Assembly: GCF_000196875.2 (NCBI RefSeq)
Contig: NC_014532.2
Location: forward strand, 1,550,001-1,614,000
Direction of reading: 5' to 3'
Source of the DNA: Halomonas elongata DSM 2581
GTDB lineage: Bacteria > Pseudomonadota > Gammaproteobacteria > Pseudomonadales > Halomonadaceae
Length of the DNA stretch: 64,000 bases
Under the pieces are notes generated by a model. That model saw only the letters and a list, made by a program, of their open reading frames with translations, did no database searches and was not told the DNA's origin. This document shows, piece after piece, positions 52,276-60,471 of this stretch (within the stretch, counting starts at the first letter, position 1; every line of letters starts with the position of its first letter). A program made the position numbers and the translations under genes.

Positions 52276-53295
52276 ATGTTACAGGGAGTTTCTAGCTGGA
52301 TAAGGCACAAGTATAGGTGGGGCGCAGAGCTTTATCCGTTCTTTCGATCTGCTTTCCATTACGGAAGGCGTATGTCGCTGGAACAGGATAATACTTCGTC
52401 AATCCAAAAAGGAGAAATCCTTCTTTTCTCGACCATGAAAAATGAAGGCCATCGGCTGGAGTTTTTTTTGGATTATTATAGAAAAATGGGGGTTTCGCAT
52501 TTCTTTCTGGTAGACAATAATTCGGATGATGATACTGCTGAGATATTATCTCGGCACAGCGACGTTACCAGGTTTCTGGCAAAAGATGGTTACAAGGAAA
52601 CCAATTTCGGGATGCACTGGCTTAACTACTTGCTATTCAAGTATGGCCGTGGCCATTGGTGCATGACATGTGATCCCGATGAGTTTCTCGTATATCCTCA
52701 TTGTAATACTCGTGACCTCAAGGATCTTACGTCCTATCTGGAGTCAATTCGGCAAGATTCCTTCTTCACGGTCATGATTGATATGTACGGAGAAGGTCCG
52801 GTATCCGAGACTTGGTATGAGCCTGGATCAGATCCCCTGGGGGCATGCCCTTACTTTGATCAGTCCGGCTATAGCAAGCAGTACAACCATGATATGAGGA
52901 ATTTATTCGTTCAGGGTGGGGTTCGTCGCCGCGTTTTTGCCAAGGAAGCGCCTGCAAGCGCACCTGCCTTGAACAAGGTTCCTTTGGTCAAGTGGAAGTG
53001 GAACTACGCATATGTTTCCTCAATGCATATGGCATTGCCTCGGCGTCTCAATCAATGCATTGATGAGCGAAAGGTGACTGGTGGAATTCTTCACTTTAAG
53101 TTTATTAGTCAGCTTAATGATAAAGTGAAGCAGGAAATGGTCGCCAAGCAGCATTATAATGATTCGGCCGAGTATAAGCAGTATGGTCGAGTTATTGATA
53201 ACCGCGACCTTCTCTTCCATCCTCAGGTTTCCACTCGTTATGAAAGCTGGGAAACCCTGGAGCATTTGGGACTCATCAATAAAGGGGAGTGGTAA
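52276..53295 (+). CDS. Glycosyltransferase family 2 (Glyco_tranf_2_4/GT92-like)
   Basis: A 339-residue transferase. Motifs are LFSTMKNEGHRLEFFLDYYR, then HFFLVDNNSDDDTAEIL and the metal/donor site CMTCDPDEFLVYP. This set is typical of the DUF23/GT92-like branch of GT-A transferases that start with KNE and contain DNxSxD. GC content rises again here. It is followed 4 nt later by a large GT14-like gene. Confidence 0.82.
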   Translation: MLQGVSSWIRHKYRWGAELYPFFRSAFHYGRRMSLEQDNTSSIQKGEILLFSTMKNEGHRLEFFLDYYRKMGVSHFFLVDNNSDDDTAEILSRHSDVTRFLAKDGYKETNFGMHWLNYLLFKYGRGHWCMTCDPDEFLVYPHCNTRDLKDLTSYLESIRQDSFFTVMIDMYGEGPVSETWYEPGSDPLGACPYFDQSGYSKQYNHDMRNLFVQGGVRRRVFAKEAPASAPALNKVPLVKWKWNYAYVSSMHMALPRRLNQCIDERKVTGGILHFKFISQLNDKVKQEMVAKQHYNDSAEYKQYGRVIDNRDLLFHPQVSTRYESWETLEHLGLINKGEW

Positions 53296-53299
53296 ACCA

Positions 53300-55411
53300 A
53301 TGAAGATTGGATTCGTTATCCTGGCGCATGAATCGCCTGATAAGCTAAAGCCTCTGCTGGAGGGGTTGTTGGCCTCGGGGCGTAATGTGTTCCTGCATCA
53401 TGATGCTGGGACAGGTATGGACACCACCGAAATTCTATCTTCTTTGGACCTACCTTCCGGGGCCGGGAATCTATATCTGGCGGACCGCGTCAAGGTTGAG
53501 TGGGGTGAGTGGTCGATTGTCAAGGCAACACTGAATTGCCTGAGAAAAGCCGCCGAGAATCAGGATGACAGTGATTATTACTTTCTCCTTTCTGGTTCCT
53601 GCATGCCAGTCAAACCTGTTCGGTTTCTGGAAGAGAGTCTCGGTGGAGAAGATGTAGATTATATCGAAGCCGTCAATGCCGAAGAGAATCAGTGGATTAC
53701 CCAAGGAATACAAGAAGAGCGTTGGGAAAAGTTTCATTTCTTCAATTGGCGCTCCCAACAGTGGCGATTTGATAATTCACTGAAGCTTCAGGAGAAGCTA
53801 GGAATTAAGCGCAAGTTGCCCCTTTCTCATATTGCACACATGGGATCACAATGGTGGTGTCTCCGTCGCTCCACGGTCGAAAAGATACTTGGCTTGCTTG
53901 ATAAACACCCAAAGATGGAGAATTTCTATAAGCGAACTTGGGTTCCTGACGAGCTTTTCTTCCAGACTATGGTTGGCAATTTGATTTCTAAAAGGGAAAT
54001 TGTTGCCAAGCCGTTGACTCGCTATTCTTTCAATTCCTGGGGTATTCCAAGGGTTTATTATAACGACGACTATCCGGAGTTATTGTCCGAGAATCGCTTT
54101 TTTGTTCGAAAGGTCAGCCATAGAGCGGTAGATCTCAAGAATAAGTTGAGTCGACTGGCTCCCATGACGGTTGATCAGTACAGGGAGCTTCTCAAGAATA
54201 GCGATACGGAACTGGATGAGCTAAGGAATAATATAAAGAAAGCTAAAGAGTTGGAGGAGTCCAGCTGGCATCACCTATGCACGAGTATGGAAAATCATTA
54301 TGACTTTGTTAAGTCGATTCCTGCTCGAATGATTGTTGTATGTGGGCTCGAATCGACGCGCAAATCTCAAGTCCTGGCTGAGTTTGATAAGCTCAATGAT
54401 ACGGCCGTGTACGGTGACCTTTTCGATTCCGAGGAGGTCGGGAAGGGGTATGCAGGAAAATCCTGGATGCCCATCAACCGTGAGGATGTCACTCTTGCCC
54501 AGCATACTTGGCATAAATTGCTTGGCGATATTGCATTCCATGAGCCGGGTAAGACTATCGTTTTCTCTCTGGGAAAAAATGCGCTGCATTATCTTGAGGT
54601 CTTGCGTTGGAAGCATGATGTCAATATCGTGCTGGTCGATGATGACAAGAGGGATGGTCTGGATAAGCCGATTCTCAAGGAGTTTTATTTCAAGAGTAAA
54701 GTCTTGCATTTGATCCAGAATCGATTGTGCGAATTTTCTAGGGTCGAACTTGAGAATCTGAGGTATTGGGTCGAAGAAGCAATTAATAAGCGGCTTGATG
54801 TAACCTATATTGTCGAAAATCTTCATAGAACCCAGGAGTTGGTCCAGTGGCCGAGCCTTCTGTCGGATACTCATGACCATTGGGAACTCCTGAAAGCCAT
54901 TGATAGCAAGTTGGTTATCTTTGTTGCAGAAAATAATAATGGTCTGGACAAAGCTAAAGAGGCAATGAAGTCATGGCTTAGTTCAGGCGTTCATTCAGGG
55001 ATTTTTGATGTCATCCCGAAAAGAGATAATACGCTGGATTGGCATTATTGTCTCGCCGATGTCGCCCATGTTAATCGTGGCCAGTCACGCCACAATGCCT
55101 TGTTTGCGCATATGTCGGGTGGCCAGGTCGAACTGCTTGATACCTTGAGGTGGAAGCATGATCTCATGGTGGTGTACTTGGGTAGCGACGACGAGCAGGG
55201 ACGGCTTGATGAGCTTTCCTTTGAGTTGGAAGGAAGCCTGGATAAGGCGAAGGAAATCATTTCTGGTGAGGATCCGATCAAGGATCGACTGGATGAGTTG
55301 ATGCAAGAACGCCATTGTTCATACCTTACCGTGAGTGGGCAGAGTCTCGGATCCATCAAGCATGATGTACTTGAGTTCGTCGATGTTCTTCCGGAGATGG
55401 AATCCACTTGA
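53300..55411 (+). CDS. GT14-type glycosyltransferase with a long unassigned C-terminal region
   Basis: A 703-residue protein. Residues 1 to about 290 form a PF02485-type domain (IGFVILAHESPDKLKPLLEG, KVEWGEWSIVKATLNCL, YYFLLSGSCMPVKPV, HMGSQWWCLRRSTV, TWVPDELFFQTM). After a coiled linker (about 300-340) come about 360 residues that I cannot assign. They contain a duplicated segment, LRWKHDVNIVLVDDDKRDGL near 430 and LRWKHDLMVVYLGSDDEQGR near 613, so the C-terminal region is probably two related domains. ATG at 53300 with GGGGAG upstream. Confidence 0.78.
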   Translation: MKIGFVILAHESPDKLKPLLEGLLASGRNVFLHHDAGTGMDTTEILSSLDLPSGAGNLYLADRVKVEWGEWSIVKATLNCLRKAAENQDDSDYYFLLSGSCMPVKPVRFLEESLGGEDVDYIEAVNAEENQWITQGIQEERWEKFHFFNWRSQQWRFDNSLKLQEKLGIKRKLPLSHIAHMGSQWWCLRRSTVEKILGLLDKHPKMENFYKRTWVPDELFFQTMVGNLISKREIVAKPLTRYSFNSWGIPRVYYNDDYPELLSENRFFVRKVSHRAVDLKNKLSRLAPMTVDQYRELLKNSDTELDELRNNIKKAKELEESSWHHLCTSMENHYDFVKSIPARMIVVCGLESTRKSQVLAEFDKLNDTAVYGDLFDSEEVGKGYAGKSWMPINREDVTLAQHTWHKLLGDIAFHEPGKTIVFSLGKNALHYLEVLRWKHDVNIVLVDDDKRDGLDKPILKEFYFKSKVLHLIQNRLCEFSRVELENLRYWVEEAINKRLDVTYIVENLHRTQELVQWPSLLSDTHDHWELLKAIDSKLVIFVAENNNGLDKAKEAMKSWLSSGVHSGIFDVIPKRDNTLDWHYCLADVAHVNRGQSRHNALFAHMSGGQVELLDTLRWKHDLMVVYLGSDDEQGRLDELSFELEGSLDKAKEIISGEDPIKDRLDELMQERHCSYLTVSGQSLGSIKHDVLEFVDVLPEMEST

Positions 55412-55470
55412 CTGGTGGCCCTCGGTGAGCGTTGTTATTGGCATTCTTGTTTTACAGTGAGGTTGGATAA

Positions 55471-56469
55471 ATGAGTAACACGATTCTCGTGGTTGGCGGT
55501 TGCGGCTATATTGGCTCGCACATGGTGAAACAACTGGCCAGGGCGGGTAACAAGGTCGTGGTCCTGGACAATCTTTCCACGGGATTCCGTGAGCTGGCCA
55601 AGTATGGCCAGTTGGTCGTGGGAGATCTCGGTGATGTTGATCTGTTGGAGCGGCTGTTCCGAGAGCACTCTTTCGATGGTGTGATGCACTTTGCTGCCAA
55701 TAGTTTGGTTGGGGAATCGGTGACCGAGCCCTCGAAATACTATCGCAACAATGTGGGCAACACTTTGGGATTGCTCGATGTCATGGTGCGCCACGATGTT
55801 CGCCATTTCATCTTTTCATCCACTGCGGCCACCTTTGGTGAGCCCGAGCGTAGCCCGATCGATGAGCGGCATCCACAAGCGCCGATCAATCCTTATGGTG
55901 CCAGCAAGCTGATGGTGGAGCAGGTTCTATCCGACTACGCTCATGCGTATGGGTTGAATTCCGTCAGCCTGCGTTACTTCAATGCTTGTGGTGCCGATCC
56001 CGAGGGAGAACTGGGGGAGTGCCATGATCCGGAAACCCATCTCATTCCCTTGATTCTCCAGGCAGCTTCAGGGCGCCGAGAGTCGATTACCGTGTTCGGA
56101 CGGGATTACGCCACCGAGGATGGTACCTGTGTGCGCGACTACATCCATATCGAGGATTTGTGCAGTGCCCACGCGCTGGCATTGTCGATGATCCTCGAAA
56201 ATCGCCGGAGTGGAGCCCTGGCATATAACCTGGGCAATGGTCAGGGCTTCTCCGTGCAACAAGTGATTGATGTGGTCAAGAGCGTAGTGGCTCGGGATGG
56301 CTGTTCGCTCAAGGTGGAAGAAGGTGACAGGAGGCCTGGCGATCCTGCTGTACTCGTCGCGGATGCCGCTCGGGCCAAGGAGGAACTTGGCTGGCGACCT
56401 GCTTTTGCCGATCTGGAGAAGATCGTGACCCATGCCTGGCAGTGGGAAAAGCAGTTGGCCTCGATGTAA
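55471..56469 (+). CDS. galE: UDP-glucose 4-epimerase GalE
   Basis: A 332-residue SDR epimerase: NAD site VVGGCGYIGSHMVKQL, FAANSLVGESVTEPSKYY, catalytic YGASKLMVEQ preceded by the SSTAATFG segment. It interconverts UDP-Glc and UDP-Gal (or the GlcNAc pair) and supplies precursors for the capsule. High GC, unlike the island upstream. The stop abuts the kpsC start. Confidence 0.93.
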   Translation: MSNTILVVGGCGYIGSHMVKQLARAGNKVVVLDNLSTGFRELAKYGQLVVGDLGDVDLLERLFREHSFDGVMHFAANSLVGESVTEPSKYYRNNVGNTLGLLDVMVRHDVRHFIFSSTAATFGEPERSPIDERHPQAPINPYGASKLMVEQVLSDYAHAYGLNSVSLRYFNACGADPEGELGECHDPETHLIPLILQAASGRRESITVFGRDYATEDGTCVRDYIHIEDLCSAHALALSMILENRRSGALAYNLGNGQGFSVQQVIDVVKSVVARDGCSLKVEEGDRRPGDPAVLVADAARAKEELGWRPAFADLEKIVTHAWQWEKQLASM

Positions 56470-58560
56470 ATGCCGGTAATCGGAACGACCTCCCGAGACC
56501 TGCTTCGTCATCCCACATTGCCCCGCTTGCTGGGCGGGGCATTGACCCGGGTTTCGACGATGGCTCAATGCCAGAATCTGGATGCCCTGGCGTATTGGGG
56601 AACACCAGCCTGCAGAAGGCGTGCTATGGATTTGGCCGAGCGAACGGGAGTTCCGCTGTTTTCGCTTGAGGAAGGCTTTCTTAGAGCCTATGCCGAGCAT
56701 GAGGGGTTGCCGTCGCTTTCCTTGATCGTGGATGACTTGGGTACGTATGGCGATGCCTTGTCTCCTCCTCGCCTGGAGGCATTGTTGAATGAGGAGGCGT
56801 CACCGCTCAAGGGCATCGAATCGAAGGCCGATAAGGCCATGCATCTTCTGATGTCCGAGCGCTTGAGTCGCTACAATGATGCCCCCGATCTGGATGCATC
56901 GCTTCTGTCATGTGATGCTCGGGAACGGGTATTGGTAGTCGATCAGGCATGGGATGAGCTCGGGGGGAAGGCAGGCCAGCATGCTCCCAGTTTTCAAGAT
57001 ATGTTGGCGGCAGCCCTGGCGGAGAATCCTGACGCCACGATTTGTGCGTATACGCCTCATGCTGGTCGGTCCTCTCGGGACCATGAGTCTGGGGCTCTGA
57101 CGGAACATGATGGCGGGGAGCGAGTTGTCGTGCTCCACAAGCAGGTTAACCCCTGGAGCCTGCTCGAGAGCATGAGCCGTGTCTATACGGTGGGTGCGCA
57201 TATCGGCTTCGAAGCGCTGATGGCCGGCTTGCCGGTAAGTGTTTTCGGAATGCCCTGGTATGCAGGCTGGGGAGCGACGGACGATCGTTTGGCGTGTGCT
57301 CATCGTGTGCGCTCGCGAAGCGTTGGAGAGCTTTTCGCGGCAGCCTATATTCGGTGCAGTCGTTACCTGAATCCCGTGACACTGGAGCCGGGTGATATCT
57401 TCGATGTCATACGTTGGCTGGCTCGCCAGCGTCGGGTCGAGGGGCGCATCGAGGGTCGCCGGATCATGGTGGGATTTCGTTGCTGGAAAGCTGCCAACCT
57501 GGGAGCGAGGTTGTCGCTGTTGCCGACTCGACTGGCCCGTGTAGCAGACGCAAGAAAAGCGGAGCGCCTCGGTTTGGGGCCTCGGGACGCTCTTGTGCTA
57601 TGGGGCCGCGATACGCCGCCGGAAATCTCGTCTCTGGCAGTTCGTACTGGAGCCCGATTGCTGCATATGGAAGATGGCTTTGTCCGCTCGGTAGGACTGG
57701 GGTCCGAGATGGTGCCTCCTCGCTCCATTGTGCTGGATGAGCGGGGGATCTATTTCGATCCTGGCCAGGCTTCAGATCTCGAATATCTGTTGAATACACA
57801 CCGGTTCACCGATGACGAGCTGGAGCGTGCCGAGCGTGTTCGGAGCTGGATCGTGCAGCACCGGATCACCAAGTATAATGTCGAGCCTCATTGTGTTCCG
57901 GATTGGGACACACAAGGGCGAGAGGTCGTACTGGTTCCTGGGCAGGTCGAAGATGATGCCTCGATTCGTTACGGAACCAATGCGGTGCGTACCAATCTCG
58001 GACTGCTCGAAGCTGCCCGGACTGCCCATCCTGAAGCGTTTCTGGTTTACAAGCCTCACCCCGACGTGATCCGGGGAGGGCGCCAGGGCCATGTCGTGTT
58101 CTCCGAGACTTTCGATCTAGTCGATCACGTCGAGACCGAATTGTCGGTGATCAGTTGCATCGAAGCTTGTGATACGGTGCATACCATGACCTCCCTGACT
58201 GGCTTCGATGCCTTGCTGCGCGGCAAGCGTGTCGTCACCTATGGGGAACCCTTCTACGCCGGGTGGGGGTTGACCGATGACAGAGCGGCGGATGCGAAAG
58301 CCCTGGCTCGTCGTTCTCGGCGTCTCAACCTGGCGGAACTGGTGGCGGGTACTCTTCTGCTTTATCCGCTGTATTGGGATCCCGTGCTCCATGGTTATAC
58401 CAGCTGCGAAGCCGTATTGCGCCGAATCATCCAGGAGCGCGATGCCTTGATGGCACGAACCGGCCTGGTTCATAAGCGTCTGGGCTATTGCCGGCGTCAG
58501 TGGCGAAAGCTGAAAATCATTCATCGGTCTTTCGTTTGGGGAAAACGCTTTTCCCGATGA
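56470..58560 (+). CDS. kpsC: Capsule beta-Kdo transferase KpsC
   Basis: A 696-residue protein with two related halves, as in KpsC (two GT99 modules). Each half has an LxxEDGF/LEEGFLRA-type segment (SLEEGFLRAYAEHEG near 62; LLHMEDGFVRSVGLGSE near 395), and a Gly-Met-Pro-x-Tyr-Ala-Gly-Trp (FGMPWYAGWG near 259; YGEPFYAGWG near 594). KpsC starts the poly-Kdo linker on lysophosphatidylglycerol in group 2 capsules. Its usual partner KpsS is not in the window. The start ATG follows the galE stop directly. Confidence 0.92.
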   Translation: MPVIGTTSRDLLRHPTLPRLLGGALTRVSTMAQCQNLDALAYWGTPACRRRAMDLAERTGVPLFSLEEGFLRAYAEHEGLPSLSLIVDDLGTYGDALSPPRLEALLNEEASPLKGIESKADKAMHLLMSERLSRYNDAPDLDASLLSCDARERVLVVDQAWDELGGKAGQHAPSFQDMLAAALAENPDATICAYTPHAGRSSRDHESGALTEHDGGERVVVLHKQVNPWSLLESMSRVYTVGAHIGFEALMAGLPVSVFGMPWYAGWGATDDRLACAHRVRSRSVGELFAAAYIRCSRYLNPVTLEPGDIFDVIRWLARQRRVEGRIEGRRIMVGFRCWKAANLGARLSLLPTRLARVADARKAERLGLGPRDALVLWGRDTPPEISSLAVRTGARLLHMEDGFVRSVGLGSEMVPPRSIVLDERGIYFDPGQASDLEYLLNTHRFTDDELERAERVRSWIVQHRITKYNVEPHCVPDWDTQGREVVLVPGQVEDDASIRYGTNAVRTNLGLLEAARTAHPEAFLVYKPHPDVIRGGRQGHVVFSETFDLVDHVETELSVISCIEACDTVHTMTSLTGFDALLRGKRVVTYGEPFYAGWGLTDDRAADAKALARRSRRLNLAELVAGTLLLYPLYWDPVLHGYTSCEAVLRRIIQERDALMARTGLVHKRLGYCRRQWRKLKIIHRSFVWGKRFSR

Positions 58561-58624
58561 TCGTTGCCTGCATTGCGTGAGGCCCGGAAGCTTTGTGGTG
58601 CAGGATACTCAGGAGTGGCGGATC

Positions 58625-59650
58625 ATGATGCTGAAGCGGGTCGCGCGGTTACCCTTGTGGCTGGCGGAGCTGTTTAGCGGCACCAAGTCGTTCGTGGCCA
58701 ATCCGCTGATTGGCAGCCGGCGGTTGAATCGGTGGGGGCTGCATGTCGGACGAGTCGCGTTGGCGCATGGGGTGATGCGACTGCGCATGGCGATGCTGAG
58801 TTGGCGGGTGCCATCTGAGGATCGCCGACAGTTCATCGAGCAGGGCTTCGTGCTCAAGCGGAATTACTTGCCGGAAGACGAGTATCGTGCCCTGGTCGAG
58901 GAAGTGCGTCAGGGGCAGGGGGAGGTGCGCCAGTGTATTCAAGGGGATGCCCGGACTCGTCGGATGCTGCTTGCCCCTGAGGTACTCGAGAAGATGCCGA
59001 GAACGCGGGCGTTGCTGCGGGATCCGGTGTTTCGCCGCTTGATGCGCTTCTGTGCCGGTCATCTGCGCATGCCGATCTGTCATGCAGAGCGGGTGATGAA
59101 TGGTGTCAACGAGGCGCCTCCGGATCCGCAAACCAATCTGCACGTCGACACCTTCCAGCCGACCATGAAATTCTGGCTCTATCTGGAGGATGTGTCGGAC
59201 CTTAATGGTCCCTTCGTCTTTGTGCCGGGGTCGACTCGATTGAGCCGTGAACGGCTGTCCTGGGAATATCGGATGAGCCTGCAGGCCCGGGAGCATGCTG
59301 ATCGCTACACGGCACGCGGTTCTTTTCGTGTTGAGCCGGAAGCGGCGGCCCGGCTTGGCAATGCACCGCCGCAAAGTTTCAAGGTTCCGGGCAATACCTT
59401 GTTGATTGCCAATACTTTCGGTGTGCACGCCCGGGGACACGCCCAGCCGGGGACATCGCGCCTGGCTCTGTGGGGCATGAGCCGTACCAACCCATTCATT
59501 CCCTTGCCGGGGCTGGGTTTCGAGAGCCTGAACCGTCTGCAGTATCGTGTATTGCAACGGATGCGTCGTCGAGAGGATGAGCGGGCTGCTGCACGGGGCG
59601 CGCAGGCGTCCTGGCATCGTGTCGAGGGCAGGGATGCCTGGCAACAATAA
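58625..59650 (+). CDS. Phytanoyl-CoA dioxygenase (PhyH)-like Fe(II)/2-oxoglutarate oxygenase
   Basis: A 341-residue PhyH-family protein. The metal triad is suggested by NLHVDTFQPTMKFWLYLEDV (His-x-Asp, about residue 174) and a distal His in FGVHARGHAQPGTSRL, which also gives the 2-oxoglutarate-binding Arg. The ATG at 58625 follows AGGAG by about 10 nt; an upstream ATG at 58577 is less likely. It lies just after kpsC on the same strand; hydroxylation of a lipid or sugar of the envelope is a possible role. Substrate unknown. Confidence 0.78.
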   Translation: MMLKRVARLPLWLAELFSGTKSFVANPLIGSRRLNRWGLHVGRVALAHGVMRLRMAMLSWRVPSEDRRQFIEQGFVLKRNYLPEDEYRALVEEVRQGQGEVRQCIQGDARTRRMLLAPEVLEKMPRTRALLRDPVFRRLMRFCAGHLRMPICHAERVMNGVNEAPPDPQTNLHVDTFQPTMKFWLYLEDVSDLNGPFVFVPGSTRLSRERLSWEYRMSLQAREHADRYTARGSFRVEPEAAARLGNAPPQSFKVPGNTLLIANTFGVHARGHAQPGTSRLALWGMSRTNPFIPLPGLGFESLNRLQYRVLQRMRRREDERAAARGAQASWHRVEGRDAWQQ

Positions 59651-59696
59651 CCATCATCGCAAGACGTCTCTTATTATTCGACAAGGATTCGCGATT

Positions 59697-60341
59697 ATGT
59701 ACAAGATCGAACAAGTATCTGGTGCCGGAATATCGTCGTCTTTTCGTGCTCTCGGCACGGGGCTGATTTTAGCACTGGGCACCAGTCTCTCGAGCGGGGC
59801 GCTGGCTGATGGGGTGAGTGTCACGCCTTGGGAACAGGGGTGGGCGCTGGGCGGCCATGCTGGCCAGGCGGTGCATGAAACGGTCAAGAGTGGCGAGGCC
59901 TTCAACCCCTTCGTCTGGGACTTTCAGAACTACTATATCGTCAGCTCCGGCCTGCAAAAGGAGCTAGTGGATTTCTGGGGTTACTCCAAGCTGTATACCG
60001 AAGCCAATGTGTCTTACATCTTCGGTGATGAGCACTATTTCGAAACCTTTCTGACGCCATCGATCAGTTGGGAACCCTTCCCCTGGGACCATGTGCTCGA
60101 TACCACGGCCTATCTTGGTGTCGGAATTTCCTATACGTCGGAAACGTCGAGGCTGGATCATTCCGGCGAGCATTTGATGGCATCGATGATCTTCGAACTG
60201 GAAGTGCAGCCCGAGAGCTGGGGGGCATGGTCGCTCTATGGGCGTATCCACCATCGCTCGAGTGCTTATGGCACCTTTGGCGATGATGGTGGTGGCAGCA
60301 ACATTCCCTCACTGGGCGTGCGTTACCATTTTGGCCAGTGA
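59697..60341 (+). CDS. PagL-like outer-membrane protein (lipid A deacylase/acyloxyacyl hydrolase family)
   Basis: A 214-residue outer-membrane beta-barrel candidate. A signal peptide ends about residue 39 (TSLSSGALA). Alternating aromatic strands follow and the last strand ends YHF, typical of a barrel. Near the C-terminus is YGRIHHRSSAYG, which has the His-x-Ser pattern of the PagL active site, followed by SLGVRYHF. The Glu of the PagL triad is not obvious. ACAAGG precedes the ATG. It lies after PhyH and before a strong terminator, so it is probably the last gene of the unit. Confidence 0.65.
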   Translation: MYKIEQVSGAGISSSFRALGTGLILALGTSLSSGALADGVSVTPWEQGWALGGHAGQAVHETVKSGEAFNPFVWDFQNYYIVSSGLQKELVDFWGYSKLYTEANVSYIFGDEHYFETFLTPSISWEPFPWDHVLDTTAYLGVGISYTSETSRLDHSGEHLMASMIFELEVQPESWGAWSLYGRIHHRSSAYGTFGDDGGGSNIPSLGVRYHFGQ

Positions 60342-60417
60342 CTCTGAACGCTGAAGAGTGTCCATGAGGATATATGGAAAGGTGTAGAGGGTAGATAAGG
60401 AATAGGTAGTGGTCACT

Positions 60418-60460
60418 AAAACGGCCACCGGCTCAAGCAGTCGGTGGCCGTTTTGATTTT
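60418..60460. terminator. Bidirectional rho-independent terminator
   Basis: AAAACGGCCACCG and CGGTGGCCGTTTT form a 13-bp stem around an 11-nt loop, followed by GATTTT on the + side and an A-run on the - side. It ends both the rightward capsule unit and the leftward GT32 gene, which converge here. Confidence 0.9.
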
Positions 60461-60471
60461 GAGGCACATGC

